A stretch of DNA of 64,000 nucleotides from Sphaerisporangium rubeum (GTDB taxonomy: Bacteria; Actinomycetota; Actinomycetes; Streptosporangiales; Streptosporangiaceae). The stretch covers positions 4,208,501 to 4,272,500 of the forward strand of contig NZ_JACHIU010000001.1 of assembly GCF_014207705.1 (NCBI RefSeq). The letters are read 5' to 3'. Of the stretch, positions 23,574 to 31,795 are shown piece after piece (the first letter of the stretch is position 1; each line of letters opens with the position of its first letter). A program made the translations under genes and the position numbers. Under the pieces are notes generated by a model. The model was not told the origin of the DNA, did no database searches, and saw nothing but the letters and a program-made list of their open reading frames with translations.

Positions 23574-24583
23574 CCCGGGCCGAGCGCGTCGTCGACAACC
23601 TCAACCGCGCGCTGCACGAGGCGATGGCGGCCGACCCCGGCCTGCACATCCTCGGTGAGGACATCGCCGACCCGTACGGCGGCGCGTTCAAGGTCACCCG
23701 AGGGCTGTCCACGCAGTACGGCGCGCGGGTGATGGCGACGCCGCTGAGCGAAGGCGGGATCGTCGGCGTCGGCGCGGGGCTCGCGCTCGCCGGGGACAAG
23801 GCCATCGTGGAGATCATGTTCGGTGACTTCGCGGGGCTGGCGTTCGACCAGCTGCTGAACTTCGCCAGCAAGTCGACCCGAATGTACGGCCGCCGGGTCG
23901 AGATCCCCCTGGTGGTGCGCTGCCCCACCGGAGGCGGCCGGGGGTACGGGCCGACGCACAGCCAGAGCCTGCAGAAACACTTCATCGGCATCCCCGGGCT
24001 GTCGGTGTTCGAGCTGAGCCCCTTCCACGACGCGCGCGAGCTGCTGCCGTACATGCTGGGGCTCGGCGAGCCGTGCCTGCTGTTCGAGGACAAGGTGCTG
24101 TACACGCGGCGCCGCTACCACGGCGACGAGGTGGACGACCTGTTCACCTTCGAGCTGATCGGGCCGCCGCCGTACACCGCGTGCGTGCGCCTGGACGACG
24201 ACGCCGACCCCGACTGCACGATCATCGCGACCGGCGGCGTGACGCACCACGCGCTGGCCGCCATGCGCCTGCTGCTGCTGGAGGACGAGATCACCACCCG
24301 GCTGCTGGTCCCCGCGCGCCTGTACCCGTTCGAGGCCGGGCCGCTGATGCCGCTGCTGGCCGGGGCACGGCACGTGTGCGTGGCGGAGGAGAGCACCGCC
24401 GGCGGCACGTGGGGCGGTGAGGTCGCGCACGTGCTGCACGAACAACTGTGGGACTCGCTGCGCGGTCCGGTGCGGCTGGTGCACTCGGCGCCGGACGTGA
24501 TCCCCACGGCGCCGCACCTGGAGCGCGCCGTGCTCGTGGAGGACACCGCCATCCGCCAGGCGGTGCTGGAGGCCGTGAAGTGA
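23570..24583 (+). CDS. Pyruvate-dehydrogenase-type E1 beta subunit
   Basis: A 337-residue E1 beta-like protein. Recognisable stretches are LGEDIADPYGGAFKVT (with the Glu near the TPP pocket), ATPLSEGGIVGVGAGLALAG and the phenylalanine-rich FGDFAGLAFDQLLNFASK. The C-terminal transketolase domain has ATGGVTHHALAAM and VAEESTAGGTWGGEV. It forms the alpha2beta2 TPP enzyme with the preceding product. The GTG start overlaps the upstream stop by four bases (GTGA), as does its own stop with the E2 gene, so the three subunits are made in fixed ratio. The substrate cannot be told from the sequence. Branched-chain, pyruvate, acetoin and ketose-type enzymes all share these motifs. Confidence 0.9.
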   Translation: MTRAERVVDNLNRALHEAMAADPGLHILGEDIADPYGGAFKVTRGLSTQYGARVMATPLSEGGIVGVGAGLALAGDKAIVEIMFGDFAGLAFDQLLNFASKSTRMYGRRVEIPLVVRCPTGGGRGYGPTHSQSLQKHFIGIPGLSVFELSPFHDARELLPYMLGLGEPCLLFEDKVLYTRRRYHGDEVDDLFTFELIGPPPYTACVRLDDDADPDCTIIATGGVTHHALAAMRLLLLEDEITTRLLVPARLYPFEAGPLMPLLAGARHVCVAEESTAGGTWGGEVAHVLHEQLWDSLRGPVRLVHSAPDVIPTAPHLERAVLVEDTAIRQAVLEAVK

Positions 24584-25824
24584 CCGAGATCCGCGTACCG
24601 AAGCTCAACAACAACGACACGCAGTACGTGCTCGTGGAGTGGATCGCGAAGGACGGCGCCGCCGTGCGCCGTGGCGACCCGCTGGCCGTCCTGGAGACGT
24701 CCAAGGCCGCCGAGGAGATCACCGCCGAGGACGAGGGGCTGCTCGGCCACCTCCTCGCGGAAGGCGCCGACTGCGAACCGGGCCAGCTGATCGCGCGCCT
24801 CCTTCCCGAAGGCCTCCCGCCGGTCATGCTCACCCCGGCCGCCGAGCCCGCCGGCCCGTCCGCGCCGGAGGGAGGGGAACCCCTCCGCGCGCCGGGCGGG
24901 CCGGTGATCACCAGCAAGGCGCGGGCCCTGATGGAACGGCACGGGATCGGCGAGGACGCCGTCCGGGCCCTCGGCAAGAAGATCGTCCGCGAGTCCGACA
25001 TCGAGTCCCTCGCCGCCGGCTCACTCGGCACCGCACCGGCCGCCGTCACGGAGACCGTCGCGGCCCTCATCGCGGACACCGTCGCGGACACCGCTGGGGA
25101 CACCGCTGGGGACACCGACTCCGTCGCCGACGCGGGGCTGAACGGGGAGACGCTGCGGCTGTCGCGCGCGCAGCGGCGTACGGCGTCCGTCGTGGAGCTG
25201 TCGCACCGCACGATCCCGCCGGCGTACACCCTCATGAAGGTGGACATCGGCCCGGCGCTGGCCGAGGGCCGGGCCCGCACGGCGGAGCTGCGCACCCTGG
25301 TCGGGCCGACCGAGCTGCTGGTGCGCGCCGTCGCGGGCCTGCACGACCGCTTCCCGCTGTTCTTCGCCTCCCCAGGGGACGCCGGCACCGTGCGGACGTC
25401 GCGGGCGGCACACGTCGGCGTCACCTTCGACCTCGGCAAAGGGCTGGTCATCCCGGTCGTGCGGGACGCCGCGTCGCTCGGCCTCAAGGAGATCTCGCGC
25501 ACGCTGCTGGACTTCCGCCTGCGCGCCATGCGCGGCGAGCTGCGCGAGCAGGACCTCGGCGGCGCCAACATCGTGCTGACCCTGCACAACGAGCCAGGCG
25601 TGGTGCTCGCGGTCCCCATCGTCCACCCCGGCCACACCTGCGCCCTCGCGCTCGCGGCGCCGCAACCGGAGGTCGTCCCCGATGAGAACGGCGGCTTCAC
25701 GGTCCGCGAGGTGGTGCACATCGGCGCGGCCTACGACCATCGCGTGCTCAACGGCCGTGACGTGATCCTGTTCCTCGGCGCGCTGCGCGACGCCTTGGCG
25801 TTCCCCGAGGGAGCGGCGTCATGA
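24580..25824 (+). CDS. E2 dihydrolipoyl acyltransferase of the cluster
   Basis: A 414-residue three-domain E2. Lipoyl domain (about 1-80) with the lipoylated Lys 42 in LETSKAAEE. Peripheral subunit-binding domain (about 108-142), ITSKARALMERHGI to KKIVRESDI. A linker with short repeats (ADTVADTAGDTAGDT). Catalytic domain (about 190-414). The active-site motif reads YDHRVLNG with His about 387; the usual DHRxxDG Asp is Asn (about 391) here. It would transfer the E1-generated acyl unit from the lipoyl arm to a thiol. In this cluster the acceptor could be the phosphopantetheine of the free carrier (19639) rather than CoA, which is inference. The GTG start and the stop (ATGA with the next gene) are both coupled. 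Confidence 0.9.
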   Translation: MTEIRVPKLNNNDTQYVLVEWIAKDGAAVRRGDPLAVLETSKAAEEITAEDEGLLGHLLAEGADCEPGQLIARLLPEGLPPVMLTPAAEPAGPSAPEGGEPLRAPGGPVITSKARALMERHGIGEDAVRALGKKIVRESDIESLAAGSLGTAPAAVTETVAALIADTVADTAGDTAGDTDSVADAGLNGETLRLSRAQRRTASVVELSHRTIPPAYTLMKVDIGPALAEGRARTAELRTLVGPTELLVRAVAGLHDRFPLFFASPGDAGTVRTSRAAHVGVTFDLGKGLVIPVVRDAASLGLKEISRTLLDFRLRAMRGELREQDLGGANIVLTLHNEPGVVLAVPIVHPGHTCALALAAPQPEVVPDENGGFTVREVVHIGAAYDHRVLNGRDVILFLGALRDALAFPEGAAS

Positions 25825-27566
25825 CGGTGGAGGACACGCAGCGGTCACCGGCGGGGCCGTCGGAGCAGCGCAGGGAACTGGCGGCGCGGCTGCTCGCGGC
25901 GCGGCGGCGCGGCACCGGCGACGAGGTGCCGCGGGTGCCGAGGGACGGCGGGCTGCTGGAGTGCTCTCCCGCGCAGCGCAGGCTGTGGCTGGCCGCGCAG
26001 GCCGACCGGCACTCCGCGACACCGAACGTGACGCTCGGGCTCGGGTTGTCGGGCCCGCTGGACCTGGCCGCGCTGGACCGCGCGCTCGCGGCGCTCGTCG
26101 AGCGGCACGAGACGCTGCGCACCGTCTTCGTCAACTCCGGCGGCGAGCCGCGCCAGATGATCCTCGGCCGGGTGGAGGCGCCGTTCACCGTCGTGGACCT
26201 CGGCGGCGAGCCGGAAGCCGAACGCGTCGCGCGTGAGATGGCTCTGGCCGCCGGCGGCGAGCGGTTCGACCTCACCGGCGGCCCCCTGCTGCGCCTCACC
26301 GTGTACCGGCTCTCCCCGTCCGAGCACCGCCTGCTGCTGGCGCTGCACCACATCACGTGCGACGGAACCTCGCTCGGCGTGGTGGCGCGCGAGCTCGCCA
26401 CCCTGTACGGCGGCGGCGTGCTGCCGGAGCCCGCTGCCGTGCGGTACGCCGACTACGCCGCGTGGGCCGCGGCCCGCGCGCGGCCTCAGGCCGAGCGGCG
26501 GCTGCCGTTCTGGCGGGAACGGCTCGGGGACGACCCGGCGGTGTGCGTGCGCTTCCCCGCGCAGGAGCACGACCCCCGCGAGACCCGGCGCACCGGCACC
26601 GCCTCGCTCCAGGTGGGTGGGGCCCTGGTCGAGGCGCTGCGCGGCGGGGCCGCGACGCCGTTCGTGACGGTGCTCGCGGCCTTCATGGTGCTGCTGCACC
26701 GCGTGCGCGCCGAGACCGGCGGCGGCGCGGGTCCCGGCGTCACGGTCGGCACCGCGTCGGCCGGGAGAGCACGCAGGGAGTTCGAGCAGATCGTCGGCTG
26801 CTTCGCCAACATGGTGCCGGTGCGCGTGCGCGTCGACGGGAGCCTCGGTTTCCGCGCGCTGGTGGACGCCACCCGGCAGGAGCTCGGGGCGGCGCTGGCC
26901 AACGAGATCCCGTTCGACACGCTGGTGTCCGGCCTCGGCGGCAGGCGGCGTCCGGGGGTGCACCCGGTCTTCCAGATCGCGTTCATCCAGCGCGACGACC
27001 CGCGTCCGCCGGACGGCTGGGCCGGCCTTCGGGCCTTCGACTGGGGCCAGGAGGTGGACGACACCGCCTACGACCTCACGCTCACCATGACGCCGCACCA
27101 CTCGGGGTACGACCTGGTCTTCACGCACCGGCTGGACCGGGTGTCGCGCCGGGCCGCCTCCGCGCTCGCCACCGCGTTCGAGACGCTGCTCACGGCCCTG
27201 TCGATCTCGCCGGACGTCCCGGTGGACGATCTCGCGCTCCCCGCGCTCGACGGCTTCGGCGGTCCGCTGACCGATCCCGACGGCCGGATCCGGCCAAAGG
27301 CGCAGGCGCCGGGTCCCGCGGACGAGGCTCTGGCCGCGGAGGCCGGCCGTATCTGGTGCGAGGTGCTCGGGGTGCCGCGCGCGGAGGCGGACGCCGACCT
27401 GTTCGAGCTCGGCGGCGACTCGCTGGCGGTCACGCGGATCACGGCGCACGTGAAGGAGCGGCTCGGGGTGGAGCTGCCGGCGTGGGTCGTCTTCGAGGCG
27501 CCGACGGTCACCGGACTGATCGGCGCGCTCGTCGCGTCGCGCGGGGAGGCCGACGCGCGGGACTGA
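25821..27566 (+). CDS. Free-standing condensation domain with carrier (C-PCP)
   Basis: A 581-residue protein. After a charged helical N-terminus comes a full condensation domain (about 45-480) with the catalytic HHITCDG (about 176-182), then a PCP (about 505-575) with Ser about 534 in ELGGDSLAV. There is no adenylation domain, so its carrier must be charged in trans or hold the product of its own condensation. The FWxER and FDTLV motifs fit an ordinary C domain rather than a cyclase or epimerase. It is the last gene of the operon and overlaps the E2 stop by ATGA. A plausible job is joining the acyl unit made by E1/E2 to the first amino acid, or making an ester. Which one is not visible. Confidence 0.92.
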   Translation: MTVEDTQRSPAGPSEQRRELAARLLAARRRGTGDEVPRVPRDGGLLECSPAQRRLWLAAQADRHSATPNVTLGLGLSGPLDLAALDRALAALVERHETLRTVFVNSGGEPRQMILGRVEAPFTVVDLGGEPEAERVAREMALAAGGERFDLTGGPLLRLTVYRLSPSEHRLLLALHHITCDGTSLGVVARELATLYGGGVLPEPAAVRYADYAAWAAARARPQAERRLPFWRERLGDDPAVCVRFPAQEHDPRETRRTGTASLQVGGALVEALRGGAATPFVTVLAAFMVLLHRVRAETGGGAGPGVTVGTASAGRARREFEQIVGCFANMVPVRVRVDGSLGFRALVDATRQELGAALANEIPFDTLVSGLGGRRRPGVHPVFQIAFIQRDDPRPPDGWAGLRAFDWGQEVDDTAYDLTLTMTPHHSGYDLVFTHRLDRVSRRAASALATAFETLLTALSISPDVPVDDLALPALDGFGGPLTDPDGRIRPKAQAPGPADEALAAEAGRIWCEVLGVPRAEADADLFELGGDSLAVTRITAHVKERLGVELPAWVVFEAPTVTGLIGALVASRGEADARD

Positions 27567-27568
27567 CG

Positions 27569-27605
27569 GCCACGGGTGGTCAAGCCGCCGCCGGCGGCCC
27601 GTGGC
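27569..27605 (+). terminator. Hairpin terminator of the biosynthetic plus-strand operon
   Basis: GCCACGGG (27569-27576) pairs with CCCGTGGC (27598-27605); an inner GCCGCC/GGCGGC stem adds stability. It starts three bases after the C-PCP stop codon. Confidence 0.65.
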
Positions 27606-27725
27606 GAGGCACTGGGGAAGGCGCGGGACCGGGGTTCGGTGACCGCTGCCCGCGTACCGTCTGACCTGCGCGGACCTGTCCGCGAATCATGAGTGGCCAC
27701 TCGGGGCCGATATTGACCGCAATAG

Positions 27726-27754
27726 TTGACGGTCCCGCGGAAAGCATTTAATTT
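27726..27754 (+). promoter_or_regulatory. Predicted sigma70 promoter of the mutarotase operon
   Basis: TTGACG (27726-27731) and TAATTT (27749-27754) are 17 bases apart. The start would fall at about 27761-27764, at the edge of the operator. Confidence 0.6.
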
Positions 27755-27763
27755 GGCTCGCTA

Positions 27764-27777
27764 TGGGAGCGCTCCCA
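27764..27777 (+). promoter_or_regulatory. Perfect CebR operator at the mutarotase promoter
   Basis: A second exact copy of TGGGAGCGCTCCCA in the window. It lies ten bases after the predicted -10 element, the same geometry as at 19336 and 19511, so this operon should be derepressed together with the biosynthetic cluster. Confidence 0.88.
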
Positions 27778-27865
27778 CAGGCGCCGCGTCGCGGGCCCCG
27801 GGAGGCTCCCGCACTTCGTGACACCCGGATCAGAGCTTTCTCATTGTCGATGAGAGGATTCCCTC

Positions 27866-28762
27866 GTGCCTCAGTACGTCCTCCGCGGTGGCGACTACCA
27901 TGCCGAGATCACGCAACGGGGCGCGGCCCTGCGTGTGCTCAGGCACGGCGGACGCGACGTCGTGGCGACCTGGCCGGAGAACGGCCCCGTCCCCCACTAC
28001 AGCGGCACCCTGCTGGCGCCGTGGCCCAACCGCGTCGGCGACGGCCGCTACACCTTCGGCGGCGAGACCTTCCAGGTGCCGGTCAACGAGCCCGAGCGTG
28101 GCCACGCGCTGCACGGCCTGGTCGCGTTCGCCGAGTGGACGCCGGCCGAGGTCGGCACCGTGGAGGCCGACCGCGGCTCCGCACGGTTCGAGCACGTCAT
28201 CGAGCCGACCCCCGGCTACCCGTTCCGCCTCGCGCTGCAGGTCCGCTACACCCTCACCGAGGACGGGCTCACCACCACCCTCACCGCCGAGAACGTCGGC
28301 GAGCAGCCCGCGCCGTACGGCTGCGGCCCCCACCCCTGGCTCATCGCCGACGGCGGCGCGGAGACGGGCTGGAGCCTCGAACTCCCCGCCGACCGGGTGC
28401 TCCTCACCGACGACAGGCTCCTGCCGGTGTCGCTGGAGCCGGTCGACGGCACGCCGTACGACTTCCGGGTGCCGCGCGAGCTGTCGGCCACGGTGCTCGA
28501 CCACGCGTTCACCGGCCTGGAGGCCGGGCCCGGCGGCACGACCCAGGTGCGGCTGCGCGGCGCGGACGGCGGCGTGCGGATCGCCTGGGACGCGGCCTCC
28601 CTGCCGTGGGTCCAGGTCTGCACCGGAACCGGCTTCGGTCACCGGGGCATCGCGGTGGAACCCATGACGTGCCCGCCGGACGCCTTCAACTCCGGCACCG
28701 ACCTCATCGAGCTCGCTCCTGGCGGGAAACACGAGGCGAGCTGGACCGTCTCGGTGTTCTGA
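27866..28762 (+). CDS. Aldose 1-epimerase (mutarotase, GalM-like)
   Basis: A 298-residue galactose-mutarotase-fold enzyme interconverting alpha and beta anomers of free aldoses in the cytoplasm. The conserved pieces are LLAPWPNRVGDGRY, GHALHGLV (first catalytic His), YGCGPHPWL (second His) and, near the end, AVEPMTCPPDAFNSG with the catalytic Glu. The GTG at 27866 has GAGAGGA upstream. A perfect CebR operator precedes it. This makes sense for a cellobiose regulon, because retaining beta-glucosidases release beta-glucose, which must equilibrate for some kinases. A role in preparing sugar for the two glycosyltransferases is also possible. Confidence 0.9.
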   Translation: MPQYVLRGGDYHAEITQRGAALRVLRHGGRDVVATWPENGPVPHYSGTLLAPWPNRVGDGRYTFGGETFQVPVNEPERGHALHGLVAFAEWTPAEVGTVEADRGSARFEHVIEPTPGYPFRLALQVRYTLTEDGLTTTLTAENVGEQPAPYGCGPHPWLIADGGAETGWSLELPADRVLLTDDRLLPVSLEPVDGTPYDFRVPRELSATVLDHAFTGLEAGPGGTTQVRLRGADGGVRIAWDAASLPWVQVCTGTGFGHRGIAVEPMTCPPDAFNSGTDLIELAPGGKHEASWTVSVF

Positions 28763-28853
28763 CCGGACGGCCACACGCGCCGCGCTCGTGGCCGAACCAC
28801 CGCCGCCGGCGGGGCCCGTGGCCGCCTGACCCGTCCACCCCCGAGCCGAAGTG

Positions 28854-29858
28854 ATGGAAACGATGGATAGCAGGACCAAACAGCGGCTGACGACCGCGCA
28901 ACTGGGCACGCTGATACGCGGCGCGCTCGGCACCGAGGTGACGAGCGCCGAGGAGTTACGGGACGGCTTCGCGAACGCGGTGTGGCTGCTGACCCTGGAC
29001 GACGGCCGGCAGGTCGTGCTCAAGGTCGCGCCGCCACCCGACCTCGATCTCCTGCGTTACGAACGTGCGCTGCTGCGCACCGAGGCCCTCGTGTACCACC
29101 TCGCCGCCCCCGCCGGCGTACCGCTCCCCCGCCTGCTGCACTCGGGGTTCGACGATCCCGAGCTCGGCAGCGACTACCTGATCATATCGGCTCTCGACGG
29201 GGTGCCGTGGAACCAGGCCTCCTTGTCGGAGGAGGACGACGCCGCGCTGCGGCACGAACTCGGCCACTGCATCGCGGCCCTGCACACGGTGCCGGGTGAC
29301 GGGGTCTTCGGTTACCCCTACGCCGCGCTGACCGGCCCGACGTGGCGGGACGCCTTCCTCGTGATGACCGGCGCGCTGCTGGACGACGCCGTGCGCTACC
29401 GGACCCCGCTGCCGTGCTCGCTGGTGGACATCGCCGGCGCGATCCACGCCAACGCCTTCGCGCTCGACGCGGTGACCGTGCCGTCGCTGGTCCACTTCGA
29501 CCTCTGGCCGGGAAACGTGTTCCTCACCGCGGAGCCGGGGGGCCGGCCGCGCATCCAGGCCGTCATCGACCACGAGCGGGCCTTCTGGGGGGACCCGCTC
29601 GCCGATTTCGTCACCCCCACGATCTTCGGCGAGCTGCGCGACGACGACCCTCTGCTCGCCGGTTACCGCGAGGCGGGGGGCCGGGTCTCCCTGACCCCGG
29701 ACGCCGTGACGCGCGACGCGTTGTACCGGGTCTACCTGTACATGATCCTGCTGGTCGAGGACGGGCCCCGGCAGTACCCCGAGGAGTCCTACGCGCGGAT
29801 CCGCGACCTCGCGACGGCCGGGCTGACCAGAAGCCTCACGTTCCTCAGGCAGCGGTGA
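28854..29858 (+). CDS. Aminoglycoside-phosphotransferase (APH) family kinase
   Basis: A 334-residue protein of the APH/choline kinase fold. The catalytic loop is LVHFDLWPGNVFL (HxDxxxxN) and the metal-binding Asp is in VIDHERAFWGDPLAD. The N-terminal lobe has VVLKVAPP with the ATP-binding Lys. Start choice is uncertain: GTG 28851, ATG 28854 and ATG 28863 are all in frame and no ribosome site is strong. It lies 91 bases after the mutarotase gene without an obvious terminator, so it may share the CebR-controlled promoter. Family members phosphorylate antibiotics, sugars, homoserine or small alcohols. Possible roles are self-protection against the cluster product or sugar phosphorylation. The sequence does not decide. 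Confidence 0.82.
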   Translation: METMDSRTKQRLTTAQLGTLIRGALGTEVTSAEELRDGFANAVWLLTLDDGRQVVLKVAPPPDLDLLRYERALLRTEALVYHLAAPAGVPLPRLLHSGFDDPELGSDYLIISALDGVPWNQASLSEEDDAALRHELGHCIAALHTVPGDGVFGYPYAALTGPTWRDAFLVMTGALLDDAVRYRTPLPCSLVDIAGAIHANAFALDAVTVPSLVHFDLWPGNVFLTAEPGGRPRIQAVIDHERAFWGDPLADFVTPTIFGELRDDDPLLAGYREAGGRVSLTPDAVTRDALYRVYLYMILLVEDGPRQYPEESYARIRDLATAGLTRSLTFLRQR

Positions 29859-30001
29859 CCCCCCGCTCCCTGCCGCCTGGTCCGGCGGTGCCCCACGCAG
29901 CGATGGGCCACCGGCCGCGACCAGCGCCGCCGCGGCGGTAGCGCCGCCCACGGCCCCGGCCCGCACCCCGGCCGTCCCTCTGCCATTCTCCGATCCGCAC
30001 C

Positions 30002-30041
30002 CCGCGCGGCCGTCCCGGGACACCCCGGGACGGCCGCGCGG
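30002..30041. terminator. Bidirectional terminator with 18-bp perfect stem
   Basis: An 18-base arm (30002-30019) and its exact complement (30024-30041) flank an ACAC loop. It lies between the 3' ends of the kinase gene (plus) and the small membrane-protein gene (minus), and marks the right edge of the sugar/biosynthetic island. Confidence 0.9.
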
Positions 30042-30062
30042 TCCTCGCCGATGCCGCTCATG

Positions 30063-30575
30063 TCAGGCGTCTGCGCGCTCGGACCGGTTGCCGGCCACGA
30101 GCCGGTCGTCGGGGTGCCGCGTCGGCTGGGTCGCACGACCCCGCTCGGCACGGTCGTCCACGCCGTCGCCGTCCCGGTCCGACGCGTGCCGTCCCGCAGG
30201 CGCGGTCGGCGCCGCCGGAGCGGGGGCCGCGTCAGGGGAGGTGCGGGGACGGGGGGTGGTGACGGTCTCCAGGCGCTGCTCCAGACGGCGCTTCTCCTCC
30301 TCCAGCCGCGCGACCCGCTCGCGCGACTCCCTGCGCGTCGCCATGAGCTGCCTGCGGCGCGCTCCCATGCGGCGCATGCCCATGGTGAAGACCATCAGCC
30401 CGAGGAGGAAGATCGCCGCGGTGGCCGCCCCGGCCAGGAAGAGCTCCAGCTCGTTGAACTGGAGAACCCGGTCGAAGACGGTGACCGACATCGCCGCGTT
30501 CCCGGTCATGTCGTTCGCCACCGCGATGAGAGCCGCGCCGGCGATCACGATCAGCAGTAGCCCCAGCAGTATCAT
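30063..30575 (-). CDS. Small two-TM membrane protein with coiled coil, LapA-like
   Basis: A 170-residue protein of unknown role. Two membrane helices (ILLGLLLIVIAGAALIAVA and LFLAGAATAAIFLLGLMVF) flank a short loop, giving a hairpin as in LapA-domain proteins. A basic coiled coil follows (about 75-105, RRESRERVARLEEEKRRLEQ). The C-terminal third is Pro/Ala-rich and contains SDRDGDGVDDRAE, a calcium-loop-like DxDGDGxxD motif. I chose the ATG at 30575, with GGAG nine bases ahead; an upstream in-frame ATG at 30626 lacks such a site. It is transcribed convergently with the kinase gene. Confidence 0.75.
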   Translation of the reverse strand: MILLGLLLIVIAGAALIAVANDMTGNAAMSVTVFDRVLQFNELELFLAGAATAAIFLLGLMVFTMGMRRMGARRRQLMATRRESRERVARLEEEKRRLEQRLETVTTPRPRTSPDAAPAPAAPTAPAGRHASDRDGDGVDDRAERGRATQPTRHPDDRLVAGNRSERADA

Positions 30576-30723
30576 GTGCCTCAACTCCACGTCGCTTCGA
30601 GGTGCCGGCCACTTTCGCGACCGCACCCCGACTGCCCGCGAAGCCGGCTTTCATACCTGCCGATCAGCACCGATCCGCCTGTTCCCACGGCTTTTCGTCG
30701 CGTCCGCCGGCGGGCCGTCCCGC

Positions 30724-31557
30724 TCAGGCCCCGCCGAGGACCTCACGCAGGCGCGGCGCGAAAGCCGCAGGGTCGTCGGCGAAGCCGATGTGGCCACCCG
30801 GGAACAGGACAGGGTCGAGGCCGAGGGCCGTGGCGAGCGCACGGGAGGTGCGGTCGCACAGCTCTTCCTTGGAGTCCTCTCCGATGCCGATCACCACACG
30901 GGTCCGTGACGACCGCAGGACGTCGAGGTCCGGCCGCCAGCGGGTGGTGGGACGCAGTTCGTGACCGAACCAGAAGTCGTCGTCCGCGAGCTGTGCCGGG
31001 TCGCGGTGCTCGCCGAACATCTGCTGGAAGACCGGCTCGGGAAGCTCGATGCCCGCCTGGGCCATGAATCTCCGCCAGGCCCCCGTGCGGTCGCCGGCCC
31101 GGTGCGCCGCGACGATCTCGTCGGTCAGCGTGCGCTGCCGTCCGGCGTCGTCCAGCAGCTCGATCAGCGGCGGCTCGTGCGCGACGAGGACGCCGACCTG
31201 CTCGGGATGCGCCTCCACCAGGGCCAGGCCGGTGACCGCGCCGCCGCTCGACCCGAGCACGGCGGCCGGGCCGGCGTCCAGGTGCGCGATGAGCCGGGAC
31301 AGGTCGCCGGCCCGTATCTCGGGTGTCGAGTCCTGTTCCCGGTCGTCGACCTCGCTGCGGCCCGCGCCGCGAGGGTCGGTGGTGAGCACGGTGTGGTCGC
31401 CGGCCAGCAGCCCGGCCAGCGGCGCGAAGGCGTCCGCTCCCATGGGTGCGCCGACGAGCACCACCAGGGGCCCGGAGCCCCGCACCTCGTAGTACAGACG
31501 CGCTCCGGGGACCTCCAGGGTCCCGGCGGTGTCCGGAGTGAGTGCCGCGTGTGTCAT
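30724..31557 (-). CDS. Alpha/beta-fold hydrolase
   Basis: A 277-residue alpha/beta hydrolase. The oxyanion region is VVLVGAPMGADAF, the nucleophile elbow is VLGSSGGAVTG (Ser in GSSGG), an acid residue is likely in the GIGEDSKEEL loop, and the His is in FPGGHIGFADD. There is no signal peptide. The start is the ATG at 31557, with AGGAGG seven bases upstream; the longer reading to 31623 has no such site. Substrate unknown: family members act as esterases, lipases, epoxide or haloalkane hydrolases. It is divergent from the FAD monooxygenase gene, and the pair could share a control region. Confidence 0.85.
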   Translation of the reverse strand: MTHAALTPDTAGTLEVPGARLYYEVRGSGPLVVLVGAPMGADAFAPLAGLLAGDHTVLTTDPRGAGRSEVDDREQDSTPEIRAGDLSRLIAHLDAGPAAVLGSSGGAVTGLALVEAHPEQVGVLVAHEPPLIELLDDAGRQRTLTDEIVAAHRAGDRTGAWRRFMAQAGIELPEPVFQQMFGEHRDPAQLADDDFWFGHELRPTTRWRPDLDVLRSSRTRVVIGIGEDSKEELCDRTSRALATALGLDPVLFPGGHIGFADDPAAFAPRLREVLGGA

Positions 31558-31662
31558 GGATGTCCTCCTGGGACGGGTGACGGTCTCTTCGGAGAAGGGA
31601 CCGTCGCGGAGCGGCGGACTCATCGGTCACTGCTGTGGTTTCCCATGACTTCGCCGTCACAC

Positions 31663-31694
31663 TTGACGGTACGGGATTACGGGCAGGTCATAAG
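31663..31694 (+). promoter_or_regulatory. Possible promoter for the FAD monooxygenase gene
   Basis: TTGACG (31663-31668) is followed by a TCATAAG stretch about 20 bases later. The spacing is longer than ideal, so this is tentative. Confidence 0.35.
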
Positions 31695-31795
31695 GTGGGT
31701 GGCTCGGTCGCGTAGCGGGAGGCCGTACGTAGCAGGAGGGGCCGCACGGCGTCGCTTTACGCGGCGGCCGGGGTGTGACAGAATTTCAACGGGTG

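Larger units (their letters stand above)
27567..27865. promoter_or_regulatory. Region between C-PCP and mutarotase genes
   Basis: About 300 bases without a gene. It holds a nested hairpin terminator (27569-27605), then an AT-richer stretch with TTGACC at about 27714, and a good promoter plus perfect CebR operator (27726-27777). About 90 bases of leader follow before the GTG of the mutarotase gene. Confidence 0.7.

Noticed and set aside
30360-30376. GCGCTCCCAT, a half match to the CebR operator
   Set aside because: Only one half-site, inside the coding region of the small membrane protein, with no palindrome.
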